NCBI GenBank assembly: GCA_003519445.1
Contig: DOWS01000031.1
Coordinates: 2,939-40,037, forward strand
Length of the DNA stretch: 37,099 bases
DNA from: Candidatus Daviesbacteria bacterium
Lineage (GTDB): Bacteria; Patescibacteriota; Microgenomatia; Daviesbacterales; UBA10151
Direction: 5' to 3'
Shown here: positions 15,367 through 23,138 of the stretch, in pieces
How the letters are laid out: every line of letters starts with the position of its first letter
How positions within the stretch are numbered: the stretch's first letter is position 1
Program-made: the position numbers and the translations under genes
The notes under the pieces: model-generated
Told to the model about the DNA's origin: nothing
Database searches by the model: none
What the model saw: only the letters and a program-made list of their open reading frames with translations

Positions 15367-16295
15367 TTTATGTTCCCTAAAAAATCCTCATAGGTTCTTG
15401 TTATTCCCTTTATAATACCCGTTTCAGGCTTCCATTTCAATAGCTTTTTAGCCTTTTTATAATTGCATGACATATACATTATTTCGTTTAATGAATAAGG
15501 CTTAAGGAAATATAAAATTGAATTATTTCCACTCAAATCCTCCAATAGTTTACCTATATATTGTAGTTTATATGCTTTATCTACTCCAATATTAAATACT
15601 TCATATTTTCTGTATTTTTTTGAAGAAATATAGCTAAGAGTTTTTACAAAAGCATTCACAACATCACCAACATAAGTAAAATTCAATTCTTGTCCCCCCT
15701 TAGTTAGTAACATTTTCTCTTTGTTTAAAGTAGCTTTAATCATTTGAGGAATAACTTTATTCTTATTATCCTTTTCTCCGTATGGATAAAATAATTTAAG
15801 GGTAATTCCCCTTATATAATTTTTTTCTGCAAAAGATTTCAACAAAGCTTCAAAAGCTATTTTTGTAGAGGCATAAAAATTATACGGAGCTATTTTATGG
15901 TTTTCATCAATTTTTGCATCCGAGAGTTTGTATTCAAAACAAGTACCCGTATTAATAAAGTACTTAACTTTATTTTTAATTGCAAGCCTAAGAAGTTTAG
16001 AAGGAAAAGTTATGTTTGCAGTTTTCATTTGAGAAATTTCTTTTCTCTTGTTAGTTTCCTTTATATATGTAGCTGCCAAATGGATAACCATCTCAAAATC
16101 GTTATTTATAAATATAGATTCCAGATTTTCCAAAGAATCAATATCTATAGTATTTATTTTTCTTACAATATCTTTTATTCGCCAAATATCTGATGACGGT
16201 CTTTTTAATAATGTTATTTTATACCCCAAAGATAACAGTCTATAAATTAGGTGACTACCTATGAAGCCTGTCCCGCCGGTTATTAAAATATTCAT
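15363..16295 (-). CDS. SDR nucleotide-sugar reductase/epimerase (CDP-abequose/paratose synthase-like)
   Basis: A 310-residue extended short-chain dehydrogenase: TGGTGFIG (6-13), VIHLAAT, TGTCFEY in the serine/threonine position, and the catalytic YASTK pair. FYPYGEKDNKNKVIPQM and the closing ITRTYEDFL are usual for sugar SDRs. In clusters that begin with RfbF, such an SDR typically carries out the final 4-keto reduction (for example CDP-abequose or CDP-paratose synthase), and that role fits the gene order here, but the product cannot be read from sequence. Its ATG follows directly on the TAA of the upstream SDR, and its own TGA overlaps the next start. The coding sequence is very AT-rich (lines near 15601 are about 23% G+C). 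Confidence 0.84.
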   Translation of the reverse strand: MNILITGGTGFIGSHLIYRLLSLGYKITLLKRPSSDIWRIKDIVRKINTIDIDSLENLESIFINNDFEMVIHLAATYIKETNKRKEISQMKTANITFPSKLLRLAIKNKVKYFINTGTCFEYKLSDAKIDENHKIAPYNFYASTKIAFEALLKSFAEKNYIRGITLKLFYPYGEKDNKNKVIPQMIKATLNKEKMLLTKGGQELNFTYVGDVVNAFVKTLSYISSKKYRKYEVFNIGVDKAYKLQYIGKLLEDLSGNNSILYFLKPYSLNEIMYMSCNYKKAKKLLKWKPETGIIKGITRTYEDFLGNIK

Positions 16296-17324
16296 TTAAT
16301 GAATCCAAAAAAGTTTTTTATCTATTTTCTCGTCTGAAATTAATCTTTTTAAAACCTCTATTCTATTGTAATTATTTGGATTTAAATCCTTTTCACTAAA
16401 CATTAATTTTTCTAATTTATCAATCAAATCTCTTGCTGATCTCTGTAATGGCCATTCCTGTTTAGTACTGGGAAAAAGTGAAACAAATTTATCAAAAGAA
16501 ACTCTGTAGCTTCTTGTGTCTGCTCCATGTTCACCCGTATAAATAACCGCGCACAGAGGAACTTGCTCCTTAATGATTTTTAAAATATCATTAACCTGAT
16601 AGTTACTGTCATTAAAGCCGATATTAATTACCTGTCCATTTACTAAATAACTATCTATATTTAAAAAATCTATAAAAATATTAGCAAGATCTCTAACATC
16701 AATAAGAGGGCGCCAGGGAGTACCATCACTTTTTACAAAAATTTTTTTTAAAGCAACTGCAGAGGTTATTAGGTTATTGACTACTAAATCATCTCTGAAT
16801 TTTGGAGAATATCCAAAGACAGTTGAATTCCGAGGTAAACATACACAAAACTTTTCATCTGCAATCTTTTTAAGTTCATTCTCTGAATCAACTTTTGATT
16901 TTGCATAAGCAGTTAAAGGATTAACTTTAGAATTTTCGTTAACTATTTCTTGTTTGGATACACCATAAAGGCTACATGATGAAGAATAAATAAATCGTTT
17001 TATTCCCTCTTTTTTGGCCTTTTTTGCAAGATCTATAGTTGCTTTATAATTTATTTCCTCTGTCAAAACTGTGTCTATTTCACCCATGGGATCATTTGAC
17101 AAAGCCGCAAGGTGAATTACTGCATCAAATTTAGACAAATTTATATTTTGAATCTGTCTTACATCTGATTTTATAAGTCTATATTTGGGATTATAATTAC
17201 CTAGAATTGAGTTCTTAAAGAAAAGAGTATCTAAGCCTGTAACTTCATATCCTTTTTCTAATAATTTATTGATCAGAACCGCTCCAATATAACCATCCGA
17301 GCCGGTTACTAAAATTCTTCTCAT
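16296..17324 (-). CDS. SDR family NAD-dependent epimerase/dehydratase
   Basis: A 342-residue protein when begun at the ATG at 17324, which forms an ATGA overlap with the cytidylyltransferase stop; another ATG two codons upstream (17330) is possible. Motifs: VTGSDGYIG at the N-terminus, VIHLAALSNDPMG, SSSCSLYG and the YAKSK catalytic pair, then SDGTPWRPLIDVRDLA and YRVSFDKF. This is a widespread subfamily that often accompanies sugar-1-phosphate nucleotidyltransferases. It is clearly not the canonical CDP-glucose 4,6-dehydratase RfbG, which has a different N-terminal pattern. It may nevertheless supply the 4-keto intermediate needed by the downstream cupin and DegT enzymes, or act as an epimerase; I cannot decide which. 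It is second in the five-gene operon. Confidence 0.84.
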   Translation of the reverse strand: MRRILVTGSDGYIGAVLINKLLEKGYEVTGLDTLFFKNSILGNYNPKYRLIKSDVRQIQNINLSKFDAVIHLAALSNDPMGEIDTVLTEEINYKATIDLAKKAKKEGIKRFIYSSSCSLYGVSKQEIVNENSKVNPLTAYAKSKVDSENELKKIADEKFCVCLPRNSTVFGYSPKFRDDLVVNNLITSAVALKKIFVKSDGTPWRPLIDVRDLANIFIDFLNIDSYLVNGQVINIGFNDSNYQVNDILKIIKEQVPLCAVIYTGEHGADTRSYRVSFDKFVSLFPSTKQEWPLQRSARDLIDKLEKLMFSEKDLNPNNYNRIEVLKRLISDEKIDKKLFWIH

Positions 17325-18100
17325 GTCCATATTTTCCAGGGAGGATTACCGCTTTCCCATATTTTATTTAATTCTTGAAGTTCCCTATAAGTATCAACTG
17401 CAAACCAAAAACCTTTATGTTTATAAAGAGCCAAACCGTTTTTTGCAGTAATCCTTTTGAGTGCCTCATGTTCCATCTCACCGGGGTTTATAAAATCAAA
17501 AAAATTCTTATTAAAAACCATAAAACCACCGTTTACCCAATCATTCAATACTGGTTTTTCTACAAATGACTTAACAAGTCCACCTTTTTCCAATCTAATA
17601 AGACCAAATTTTGATCTTGGGTGAACACCGGTTATTGTACCTAGTGTCTTTTTTTTCTTATGGAATCTAATAATTTCCTTAATATTTACATTTGCAACTC
17701 CATCACCATAAGTAACCATAAATAGTTTATCTTTTGGAGGAATATATTTTTTACACATTAAGATTCGTTCTCCAATTAAAGTTTCTACACCTGTATCAAC
17801 AAATGTAATGTTAAAATTATCTGGATTTTTCCTACTACCTACATGATAAATTGTTTTATAATTTGAGGTATCCAAAGTAAAATCAGAGGTAAATGTTTTC
17901 TGATTAAGAAAAAAATCCTTAATGTACTCTGCTTTATATCCTAATGCCAGAATAAATTCGTTGAATCCGAAGTGAGAATAAATTTTCATGATATGCCATA
18001 TTATTGGTTGGTTTCCAATATACACCATAGGTTTTGGCTTAAACTCTGTTTCTTCTTTTAATCTTGTTCCTGCACCACCACAAAGAATAATAACTTTCAT
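17321..18100 (-). CDS. rfbF: Glucose-1-phosphate cytidylyltransferase
   Basis: A 259-residue nucleotidyltransferase of normal RfbF length. The nucleotide-binding signature CGGAGTRL with KPKPM lies at 7-25, followed by ILALGYKAEYIKDFF, the metal-binding YGDGVAN (131-137), GVHPRSKFGLI, FVEKP, NGGFMVF and the FWFAVDTYRELQELN ending characteristic of RfbF. It makes CDP-glucose from CTP and glucose-1-phosphate in the cytoplasm, the entry to CDP-linked 3,6-dideoxy and branched sugars. It is the first gene of a tightly packed five-gene minus operon, so the whole operon is probably a CDP-sugar pathway. The expected next enzyme, CDP-glucose 4,6-dehydratase, is not in the window. It is divergent from the GT2 at 18161, with a 60-base spacer. 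Confidence 0.92.
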   Translation of the reverse strand: MKVIILCGGAGTRLKEETEFKPKPMVYIGNQPIIWHIMKIYSHFGFNEFILALGYKAEYIKDFFLNQKTFTSDFTLDTSNYKTIYHVGSRKNPDNFNITFVDTGVETLIGERILMCKKYIPPKDKLFMVTYGDGVANVNIKEIIRFHKKKKTLGTITGVHPRSKFGLIRLEKGGLVKSFVEKPVLNDWVNGGFMVFNKNFFDFINPGEMEHEALKRITAKNGLALYKHKGFWFAVDTYRELQELNKIWESGNPPWKIWT

Positions 18101-18147
18101 TTTTTATGAAATCAATATTATCATATTTTTGATCAGAAGGGATAGTG

Positions 18148-18153
18148 TATAAT
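18148..18153 (+). promoter_or_regulatory. -10 box for the GT2 gene at 18161
   Basis: A perfect TATAAT on the plus strand ends seven bases before the ATG at 18161, with no Shine-Dalgarno sequence in between. Transcription would start at or next to the A of the start codon, giving a leaderless mRNA. No good -35 is visible at the normal spacing. Confidence 0.5.
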
Positions 18154-18160
18154 CTTTTGG

Positions 18161-19165
18161 ATGAGCCAAAGAATAAAAGATACAATCGCAGTTATTATCC
18201 TAACATATAACCGTTATGAGGAGTTTCAACTTGCTCTCAACTCTGTTCTTAAACAAAAAAGAGTCAAGCTTCACATCTTTATTTTCGATAATGCCTCAGA
18301 GAAATCACTTGAGACGGTTATTCCAAAAAATAATGCAACTTATATTCGCCATAAAAAAAATATCGGGTTTGCAAACAATTTTCGCTATGCAACCCAGTAT
18401 GTTAAAGATTTAGGTTTTCAATATACATTCCTCTTGAGTGACGATGATGTGCTTGCATACTCTACAACCATTGCTGATTTGTTTCATCTTATGCAAGCTG
18501 ACTCCGACATACATCTTGTACGGGGTGGTTTTGCCACTTTTGTAGACTCTGTCAGGAATATAACACAAGTCTATACATACACTCAAAAACAAATCAATAC
18601 TCTACAGTATCTATCAGAACTTGATAAAGCATTTCCATTCCATGTTGATTTTTATTCGGGACAACTGTTCAAAAATGACCTCTTTGAACCGAGCACAAGC
18701 CCATATAATGATTTAGTAAGTCCCTTTGTTGCACCTCTTCTGAAAATTTTGATCCAAAAAAAAATACTATTTTTACCAGATAAAATTACCTTATTTGCTA
18801 AAACCGAACATAATCAACTTGCATTAAATATTTATGACGAGTCAATTTCCAGTAGTGAGGGGATCAGAAAAAGCTTTTCTCTTATTGGGAGAAAATTCCG
18901 CAGTAAAACTAATTTTCTTGAACTTATAAATTATAAAATATATTCACATAGCCAAAAATTGATAAAAAAATATTTTGACCAATGTTTACAGGATAAGACT
19001 ACAAATAAATTTCTTTACGGAGTAATATTTATTACGCCTGGATTTATTTTAAGGTATATAAAAATCACAAGCAAAAAACTAAGTGCTATATTGTTGAAGA
19101 GGCGTTTAAAAAGCCATGCCTATCTAGACTTTAAGATTATCCCAAGCTCCCGAACCAGAAGATAA
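18161..19165 (+). CDS. GT2 family glycosyltransferase
   Basis: A 334-residue family 2 glycosyltransferase. The fold begins IAVIILTYNRYEEF, NIGFANNFRYA is the usual middle motif, and the metal-binding site is LLSDDDVLAY (DDD at 94-96). The second half lacks the usual ED-x-D acceptor motif and does not resemble the other GT2 proteins of the window, so its acceptor is probably different. It is a single plus-strand gene between two minus operons. Its last 42 bases are antisense to the end of the HAD phosphatase gene, so the two C-termini share DNA. The start ATG lies seven bases after a perfect -10 box. Confidence 0.88.
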   Translation: MSQRIKDTIAVIILTYNRYEEFQLALNSVLKQKRVKLHIFIFDNASEKSLETVIPKNNATYIRHKKNIGFANNFRYATQYVKDLGFQYTFLLSDDDVLAYSTTIADLFHLMQADSDIHLVRGGFATFVDSVRNITQVYTYTQKQINTLQYLSELDKAFPFHVDFYSGQLFKNDLFEPSTSPYNDLVSPFVAPLLKILIQKKILFLPDKITLFAKTEHNQLALNIYDESISSSEGIRKSFSLIGRKFRSKTNFLELINYKIYSHSQKLIKKYFDQCLQDKTTNKFLYGVIFITPGFILRYIKITSKKLSAILLKRRLKSHAYLDFKIIPSSRTRR

Positions 19166-19639
19166 GTCTATCTTCGATAAATCAAATGATTCGAAGAATT
19201 TTTCCATAATATGCAGGCAGGCCTCTGCAACAGCCCCTTCACCACCCTTACTCTGTGTCACAAAATTTGCCTTTTTTTTCGTTAAGTAAAATGCATTAGC
19301 AGGGACAATACTGTAACCAATTTTTTCAAAAACTAATGCATCATAGATGCCATCCCCCATAAAAATTGTTTCATCCAGATTAAATTTCTCCTCAATCCAT
19401 TTAACCCTTTCAAAAGTGCTGACAAGAGTGACGGGAAACCCCATATCATCTATCCTTTTTTTAGTAATAGTAAACCCTCTTTTATCTCCCGAGATCATTT
19501 GGATATTGATTGTATTTTTTAGTATTGACAGCGCATCCGCATCATCCGGACCAAAAACTTTATAAACTTTTCCTTTGGCGGAATAAAGAAATTGTCCTGT
19601 TGTTAAGCATCCGTCAACATCAATGATAAAATTTTTCAT
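19124..19639 (-). CDS. KdsC-like HAD-family phosphatase
   Basis: A 171-residue C0-type HAD phosphatase, the size of KdsC. Motif I is FIIDVDGCLTTG with nucleophile Asp7 and acid/base Asp9, motif II is Ser50 (MISGDKRGF), and motif IV is FMGDGIYDALV with Asp96 and Asp100. KANFVTQSKGGEGAVAEA matches the KdsC C-terminal arm. KdsC removes phosphate from Kdo-8-phosphate, and relatives act on other sugar phosphates, including those of sialic-acid-type pathways. No Kdo synthase is present here. The gene instead closes the operon with an SIS isomerase, an Rpe-like epimerase and a nucleotidyltransferase-kinase, so it more likely dephosphorylates an intermediate of that route. It has an ATGA overlap with the upstream gene and an antisense overlap of 42 bases with the GT2 at its 3' end. 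Confidence 0.87.
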   Translation of the reverse strand: MKNFIIDVDGCLTTGQFLYSAKGKVYKVFGPDDADALSILKNTINIQMISGDKRGFTITKKRIDDMGFPVTLVSTFERVKWIEEKFNLDETIFMGDGIYDALVFEKIGYSIVPANAFYLTKKKANFVTQSKGGEGAVAEACLHIMEKFFESFDLSKIDLSSGSGAWDNLKV

Positions 19640-21231
19640 CTTGATTCTTGTAAAGCCCGATATAGGTTAAGCCTACCAAAATAATATAGGAATAAATTAA
19701 AGTTTAGGGGAGTCGGGTGTAGAGGAGACATTGACAACCACTTTAGAGCTGTTATCACTTTCACCTTTTTAAGATCAAGTCCTTCTTTTTGAATAAAGCG
19801 CCACAAAACCTGCTGGCACTCAATCAGATTATGGCTTTCCAGAATGTCGCATTTTGTATCCTTACTCTTTTTTTCAACAAAAAAATGTCCTTTATCCACT
19901 AATTCATGCTTAAGGGTAAAATTCTTATTTAAGTTCGCTAAATCATAATACATGTCACCTACTTCCAAATTTCCCCCAAAATCCTGTCTCCAGTCTAAAA
20001 GCTGGTAACTATTTTTTGTCTTGATAATATTTTCCAGTATCAAATCTCCATGCATAAGACTTTGAATCCCAGCAGAAAGCCACTCAAAATCAATTTCCTT
20101 AAGCATCATGACAACAGAAGGAACTTTATCTCCATTAATAATTTCCTCTTTATCTTCAGCCTTAGTAATTTCTAAAAATTTCTGAACCCTTTGTTTTGTT
20201 TTGTCTATATAAAAATTGCCGCAAAGATCCCTAAATTTTTTATCCGGTAAAATATTTTTCTTAATCCACAAATTTTCTTTACACCAGTTGAGGAATTTTT
20301 CAAAATCAGAAACCGTAACTGTTTCAGAATAAAGCGCTCCCTCTACATATTTATACATGAAAAAGTTACCAATTGATTTTTCAATATCAGGAACAAGACC
20401 CTTTAAAACTTTTGCCCTTTTGATCTTTTTTTCAACCAATTCTTTATCAAAATAAAATTTTATGACGAGTTTAGGAAAGATAAAGATAGATTCCCCCGGT
20501 TTATCCAAATTATAGAAACCATCAGCAAGTTTTTGTCTGGCTTTATTTAACCCGTCCGCGTTACCTGTATCCAACCAACTGGTAAATTCTTTAACAACAA
20601 AATCTTTACCCTGCCCAATCATTAAATTTATAACCTTACAGTCATTTAACGAAATGTCGCTAGGATCTTTGTATATCGACCCCAGATATAATGATTCAAG
20701 GCTATACCAAAAAGATTCATAATCTTTAATCCCCACTAACCCTATGTGTATATAATCAAAATCAAGCGCACCTTTATCATTTATGAATCCTACTTTGTCT
20801 TTAGACAAAGAAAATGTGGAGTAGCTAGCTGAAGAATCTCCTTTAATTCCTCCATTCCAATTTTCATAAGGTGGGGGAATATCTTCCGAAACTATGGTGT
20901 CATTGCAATGGAATATAAAAGGACATTGCAGGTATTTTTTTGCTTGAAGCATAGAATAGCCCAAACTGGTACCCGGCCCCTGGTATTTATCAACCAGAAC
21001 AAAAATAACTTTAAGATACGGGTAGACGATTTTAATAAAATCTTTAATCTGGTCTGCAAAATATCCTACAGTTATAACAAATTCCGTATCTTTGGGATAA
21101 GCCTCGATAATATAAGACAAGATGGGTTTTTTACCGACTCTGATTAGTGACTTATTTGTATATTGAGTCAACTCCCCCAATCTTTGTCCCAAACCAGATG
21201 TTGTAATTAAAACTTTGTATTTAGAATTCAT
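19636..21231 (-). CDS. Fused sugar nucleotidyltransferase and APH-like kinase
   Basis: A 531-residue two-domain protein. Residues 1-245 form a nucleotidyltransferase domain: TTSGLGQRLGEL with NKSLIRVGKKPIL (10-38) is a divergent form of the sugar-phosphate nucleotidyltransferase signature, FIFHCNDTI (106-113) is the metal-binding strand, and FTSWLDTGN lies near the domain end. Residues 255-531 resemble aminoglycoside/choline-type kinases: Brenner-like LMHGDLILENII with His394-Gly-Asp396 as catalytic loop and QLLDWR with Asp413 as metal ligand. One polypeptide could phosphorylate a sugar and then activate it as a nucleotide sugar. Which sugar and nucleotide are used is not visible. It lies between the Rpe-like epimerase (8-base gap) and the HAD phosphatase (ATGA overlap), so these steps probably belong to one pathway. 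Confidence 0.82.
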   Translation of the reverse strand: MNSKYKVLITTSGLGQRLGELTQYTNKSLIRVGKKPILSYIIEAYPKDTEFVITVGYFADQIKDFIKIVYPYLKVIFVLVDKYQGPGTSLGYSMLQAKKYLQCPFIFHCNDTIVSEDIPPPYENWNGGIKGDSSASYSTFSLSKDKVGFINDKGALDFDYIHIGLVGIKDYESFWYSLESLYLGSIYKDPSDISLNDCKVINLMIGQGKDFVVKEFTSWLDTGNADGLNKARQKLADGFYNLDKPGESIFIFPKLVIKFYFDKELVEKKIKRAKVLKGLVPDIEKSIGNFFMYKYVEGALYSETVTVSDFEKFLNWCKENLWIKKNILPDKKFRDLCGNFYIDKTKQRVQKFLEITKAEDKEEIINGDKVPSVVMMLKEIDFEWLSAGIQSLMHGDLILENIIKTKNSYQLLDWRQDFGGNLEVGDMYYDLANLNKNFTLKHELVDKGHFFVEKKSKDTKCDILESHNLIECQQVLWRFIQKEGLDLKKVKVITALKWLSMSPLHPTPLNFNLFLYYFGRLNLYRALQESR

Positions 21232-21239
21232 TTTCGTAA

Positions 21240-21908
21240 TTATAATCCATTGTCTATTACTTGTCTTAATTGTTTAATTTTTTTATCAATCCTTTCATCC
21301 GATTTAAAGATTGTTGAATTGCCGCAGACGAGGATGTCTGCGCCGTTTGCTATCATTTTCGGTGCGCTTTCGGATGTTACTCCACCGTCAATTTCTATTT
21401 TGATATCGGGGTTATTTTTTAATTTATTTTTTAAATCTGCAATTTTTTTAAGCATTTGGGGAATCAATTTATGTCCTAAAATACCCGGGTTTATTGCCAT
21501 AAGCATTATTACATCAACATCCTCCAAAACATAATCTAAAACTCCAAGAGAGGTGGCCGGATTCAAAGCTACTCCTGCCTTCATGCCGGCATCTTTAACC
21601 TTTTTTAAAACCCTGTTCGCATGAAATATTGGTTCAATATGAAAAACAAATGCGTCTGCTCCCGCTTTGGCAAAAACTTCAATATATGGTTCCGGATCCT
21701 GTACCATCAAATGAACGGTAATTGGTATATCAGTTACTTCATGTATTTGCCTTAAAATTTCAGGCGGCAATCCGTATCTTGGCACAAATATCCCATCCAT
21801 CACATCAAAATGAATACGGTCAATTTTCCCTTTCTTAAGCAAACCCATTTCTTCTTTAAGATTTAAAAGATCTGCACAAATAATAGATGCTGTTAATTGA
21901 TATTTCAT
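21240..21908 (-). CDS. Ribulose-phosphate 3-epimerase family protein
   Basis: A 222-residue TIM-barrel epimerase of the Rpe family. Metal and catalytic residues are kept: His33, Asp35 (RIHFDVMDGIFVPR), His66 (TVHLMVQDP) and Asp174 (IEIDGGV). GVALNPATSL is also typical. In housekeeping Rpe the phosphate loop reads close to NPGFGGQ; here it is NPGILGH, so specificity may have shifted, for example toward a different ketose phosphate such as a hexulose 6-phosphate (AlsE-like). Placement between an SIS isomerase and a nucleotidyltransferase-kinase, with a four-base overlap to the isomerase gene, argues for a dedicated role in nucleotide-sugar synthesis and not the pentose phosphate pathway. That is inference. 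Confidence 0.88.
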   Translation of the reverse strand: MKYQLTASIICADLLNLKEEMGLLKKGKIDRIHFDVMDGIFVPRYGLPPEILRQIHEVTDIPITVHLMVQDPEPYIEVFAKAGADAFVFHIEPIFHANRVLKKVKDAGMKAGVALNPATSLGVLDYVLEDVDVIMLMAINPGILGHKLIPQMLKKIADLKNKLKNNPDIKIEIDGGVTSESAPKMIANGADILVCGNSTIFKSDERIDKKIKQLRQVIDNGL

Positions 21909-22456
21909 TCTAGATTAGAATGTCTACTCCACATACTTTGACTTGTTTCGTTTAATTCCCTCATTAATTCTAACACTAAACAATCAAAAAAGATCATTAA
22001 ACATTGTTCATTTAAGGTTGTCATCGGCTGAATTGATTTTATTTTTGAATCTTTATCAATCTTAGTCGGAGCTTTTAAATTTACTATTAAATGGGCCAGT
22101 TTACCGATTCTTGAAGCGGGTCTTGAAGTGATAGCACAAATCTTAACATTGTGTCTTTTACCAATCAACACCAAATCATAAACCGCCTGCGTTTCACCCG
22201 ACCCCGAACAAACAATTAATAAATCCTTCTTCCCTATGGCCGGTATAGTAGAATCGGCAGTTGTATAAGATTGAAGTCCCAAGTGTCCTAATCTCATGGC
22301 AAATCCTCTAGCCATCATCCCCACTCTACCCGCTCCGATTGTAATGATTTTTTCAGCTTTCAGAATTGCCTTTATTAATTTTTTTACCTCTTTTTCTTCC
22401 GTATCAGACAAAACTACTTCAATTTCAGTTAAAATTTTTTTAAGATTATTTTTCAT
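21905..22456 (-). CDS. SIS-domain sugar-phosphate isomerase (6-phospho-3-hexuloisomerase-like)
   Basis: A 183-residue single SIS domain. GAGRVGMMARGFAMRLGHLG (41-60), STIPAIGKKDLLIVCSGSGET (69-89) and SIQPMTTLNEQCLMIFFD follow the pattern of the PHI/HxlB family better than GmhA or KdsD. SIS enzymes of this type interconvert aldose and ketose phosphates; HxlB converts 3-hexulose-6-phosphate and fructose-6-phosphate. Here no HxlA synthase is seen. The partner is the Rpe-like epimerase, with which the gene has an ATGA overlap, so a ketose-phosphate isomerase step in making an activated sugar is the simplest reading. The TAA of the upstream acyltransferase shares one base with this ATG. Confidence 0.87.
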   Translation of the reverse strand: MKNNLKKILTEIEVVLSDTEEKEVKKLIKAILKAEKIITIGAGRVGMMARGFAMRLGHLGLQSYTTADSTIPAIGKKDLLIVCSGSGETQAVYDLVLIGKRHNVKICAITSRPASRIGKLAHLIVNLKAPTKIDKDSKIKSIQPMTTLNEQCLMIFFDCLVLELMRELNETSQSMWSRHSNLE

Positions 22457-23118
22457 TAAAAACCTCTTATGAATTTTGCAGGATTTCCGGCATAAACACT
22501 TCTGCTTAAAACATTATCTATCACCACGCTACCCATCCCCACAAGAGCACCTTTACCAATAGATAAAGATTCTTTTATAGAAGTATTCGCCCCAATATAG
22601 CAAGTTCCGCCAATTGACACTGCACCCGATATATAAACAGAGCCTGCTATGCAGGTATAATCCCCCACTAAATCATCATGACTTATTACAGTATTTGGTA
22701 AAATTACAACATGCTTCCCTACTTTAGCATTTGAGCCAACTACAACATTCTGAAATATAACCGATCCCAATCCAATTTCTGCAGATTTTGAAATACTTGA
22801 TGATGGATGTATTAATGTAATAAATCTATCCAAAGAAACATTAATCTTTGAAATTATCTTCTCTTTGTTTAAGAAAGTTGTTGGACTACCAATGCCGTTA
22901 ATAAAATAGACATCTTTATAATCTTTTGCCATGTTTAACTGTCCAAGAACCCTTACATTATTAATAGTTTTCCCAATCTTACTTTCTTCATCATCCAAGA
23001 AACCTATACATTCAAGTTTTCCCCCTTTGTTATTATTACCAATATCACTTATAATATCTAAAATATCTATTGCTGTTCCGCCTGTACCAAGTATGATTAT
23101 CTTTTTTGTTTGATTCAT
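22456..23118 (-). CDS. PglD/NeuD-type acyltransferase (left-handed beta-helix)
   Basis: A 220-residue sugar O/N-acyltransferase. The N-terminal part is a small Rossmann-like domain (IIILGTGGTAIDILDII, GFLDDEESKIG), followed from about residue 110 by hexapeptide repeats of a left-handed beta-helix (IGLGSVIFQNVVVG, IGKGALVGMGSVV) and the closing VYAGNPAKFI. His147 of TVISHDDLVGD matches the catalytic His of PglD/NeuD. It uses acetyl-CoA or another acyl-CoA to acylate an amino or hydroxyl group of a nucleotide sugar. As first gene of the five-gene operon it suggests that the final sugar is acylated, although no aminotransferase lies within the operon itself. It is divergent from the membrane protein at 23139 with a 20-base spacer. 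Confidence 0.88.
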   Translation of the reverse strand: MNQTKKIIILGTGGTAIDILDIISDIGNNNKGGKLECIGFLDDEESKIGKTINNVRVLGQLNMAKDYKDVYFINGIGSPTTFLNKEKIISKINVSLDRFITLIHPSSSISKSAEIGLGSVIFQNVVVGSNAKVGKHVVILPNTVISHDDLVGDYTCIAGSVYISGAVSIGGTCYIGANTSIKESLSIGKGALVGMGSVVIDNVLSRSVYAGNPAKFIRGF

Positions 23119-23120
23119 AA

Positions 23121-23126
23121 TATAAT
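23121..23126 (+). promoter_or_regulatory. -10 box for the membrane-protein gene at 23139
   Basis: A perfect TATAAT on the plus strand ends twelve bases before the ATG at 23139, so the expected leader is about six bases long or less. It lies in the 20-base spacer between divergent genes. No strong -35 is visible; part of the promoter must lie inside the opposite gene. Confidence 0.45.
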
Positions 23127-23138
23127 AGGCAAAGTTTT

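Noticed and set aside
21905..22456. GmhA (sedoheptulose-7-phosphate isomerase) assignment
   Set aside because: The GAGRVG, STIPAIG, CSGSGET and SIQPMTTL pattern fits the PHI/HxlB type of SIS domain better than GmhA.
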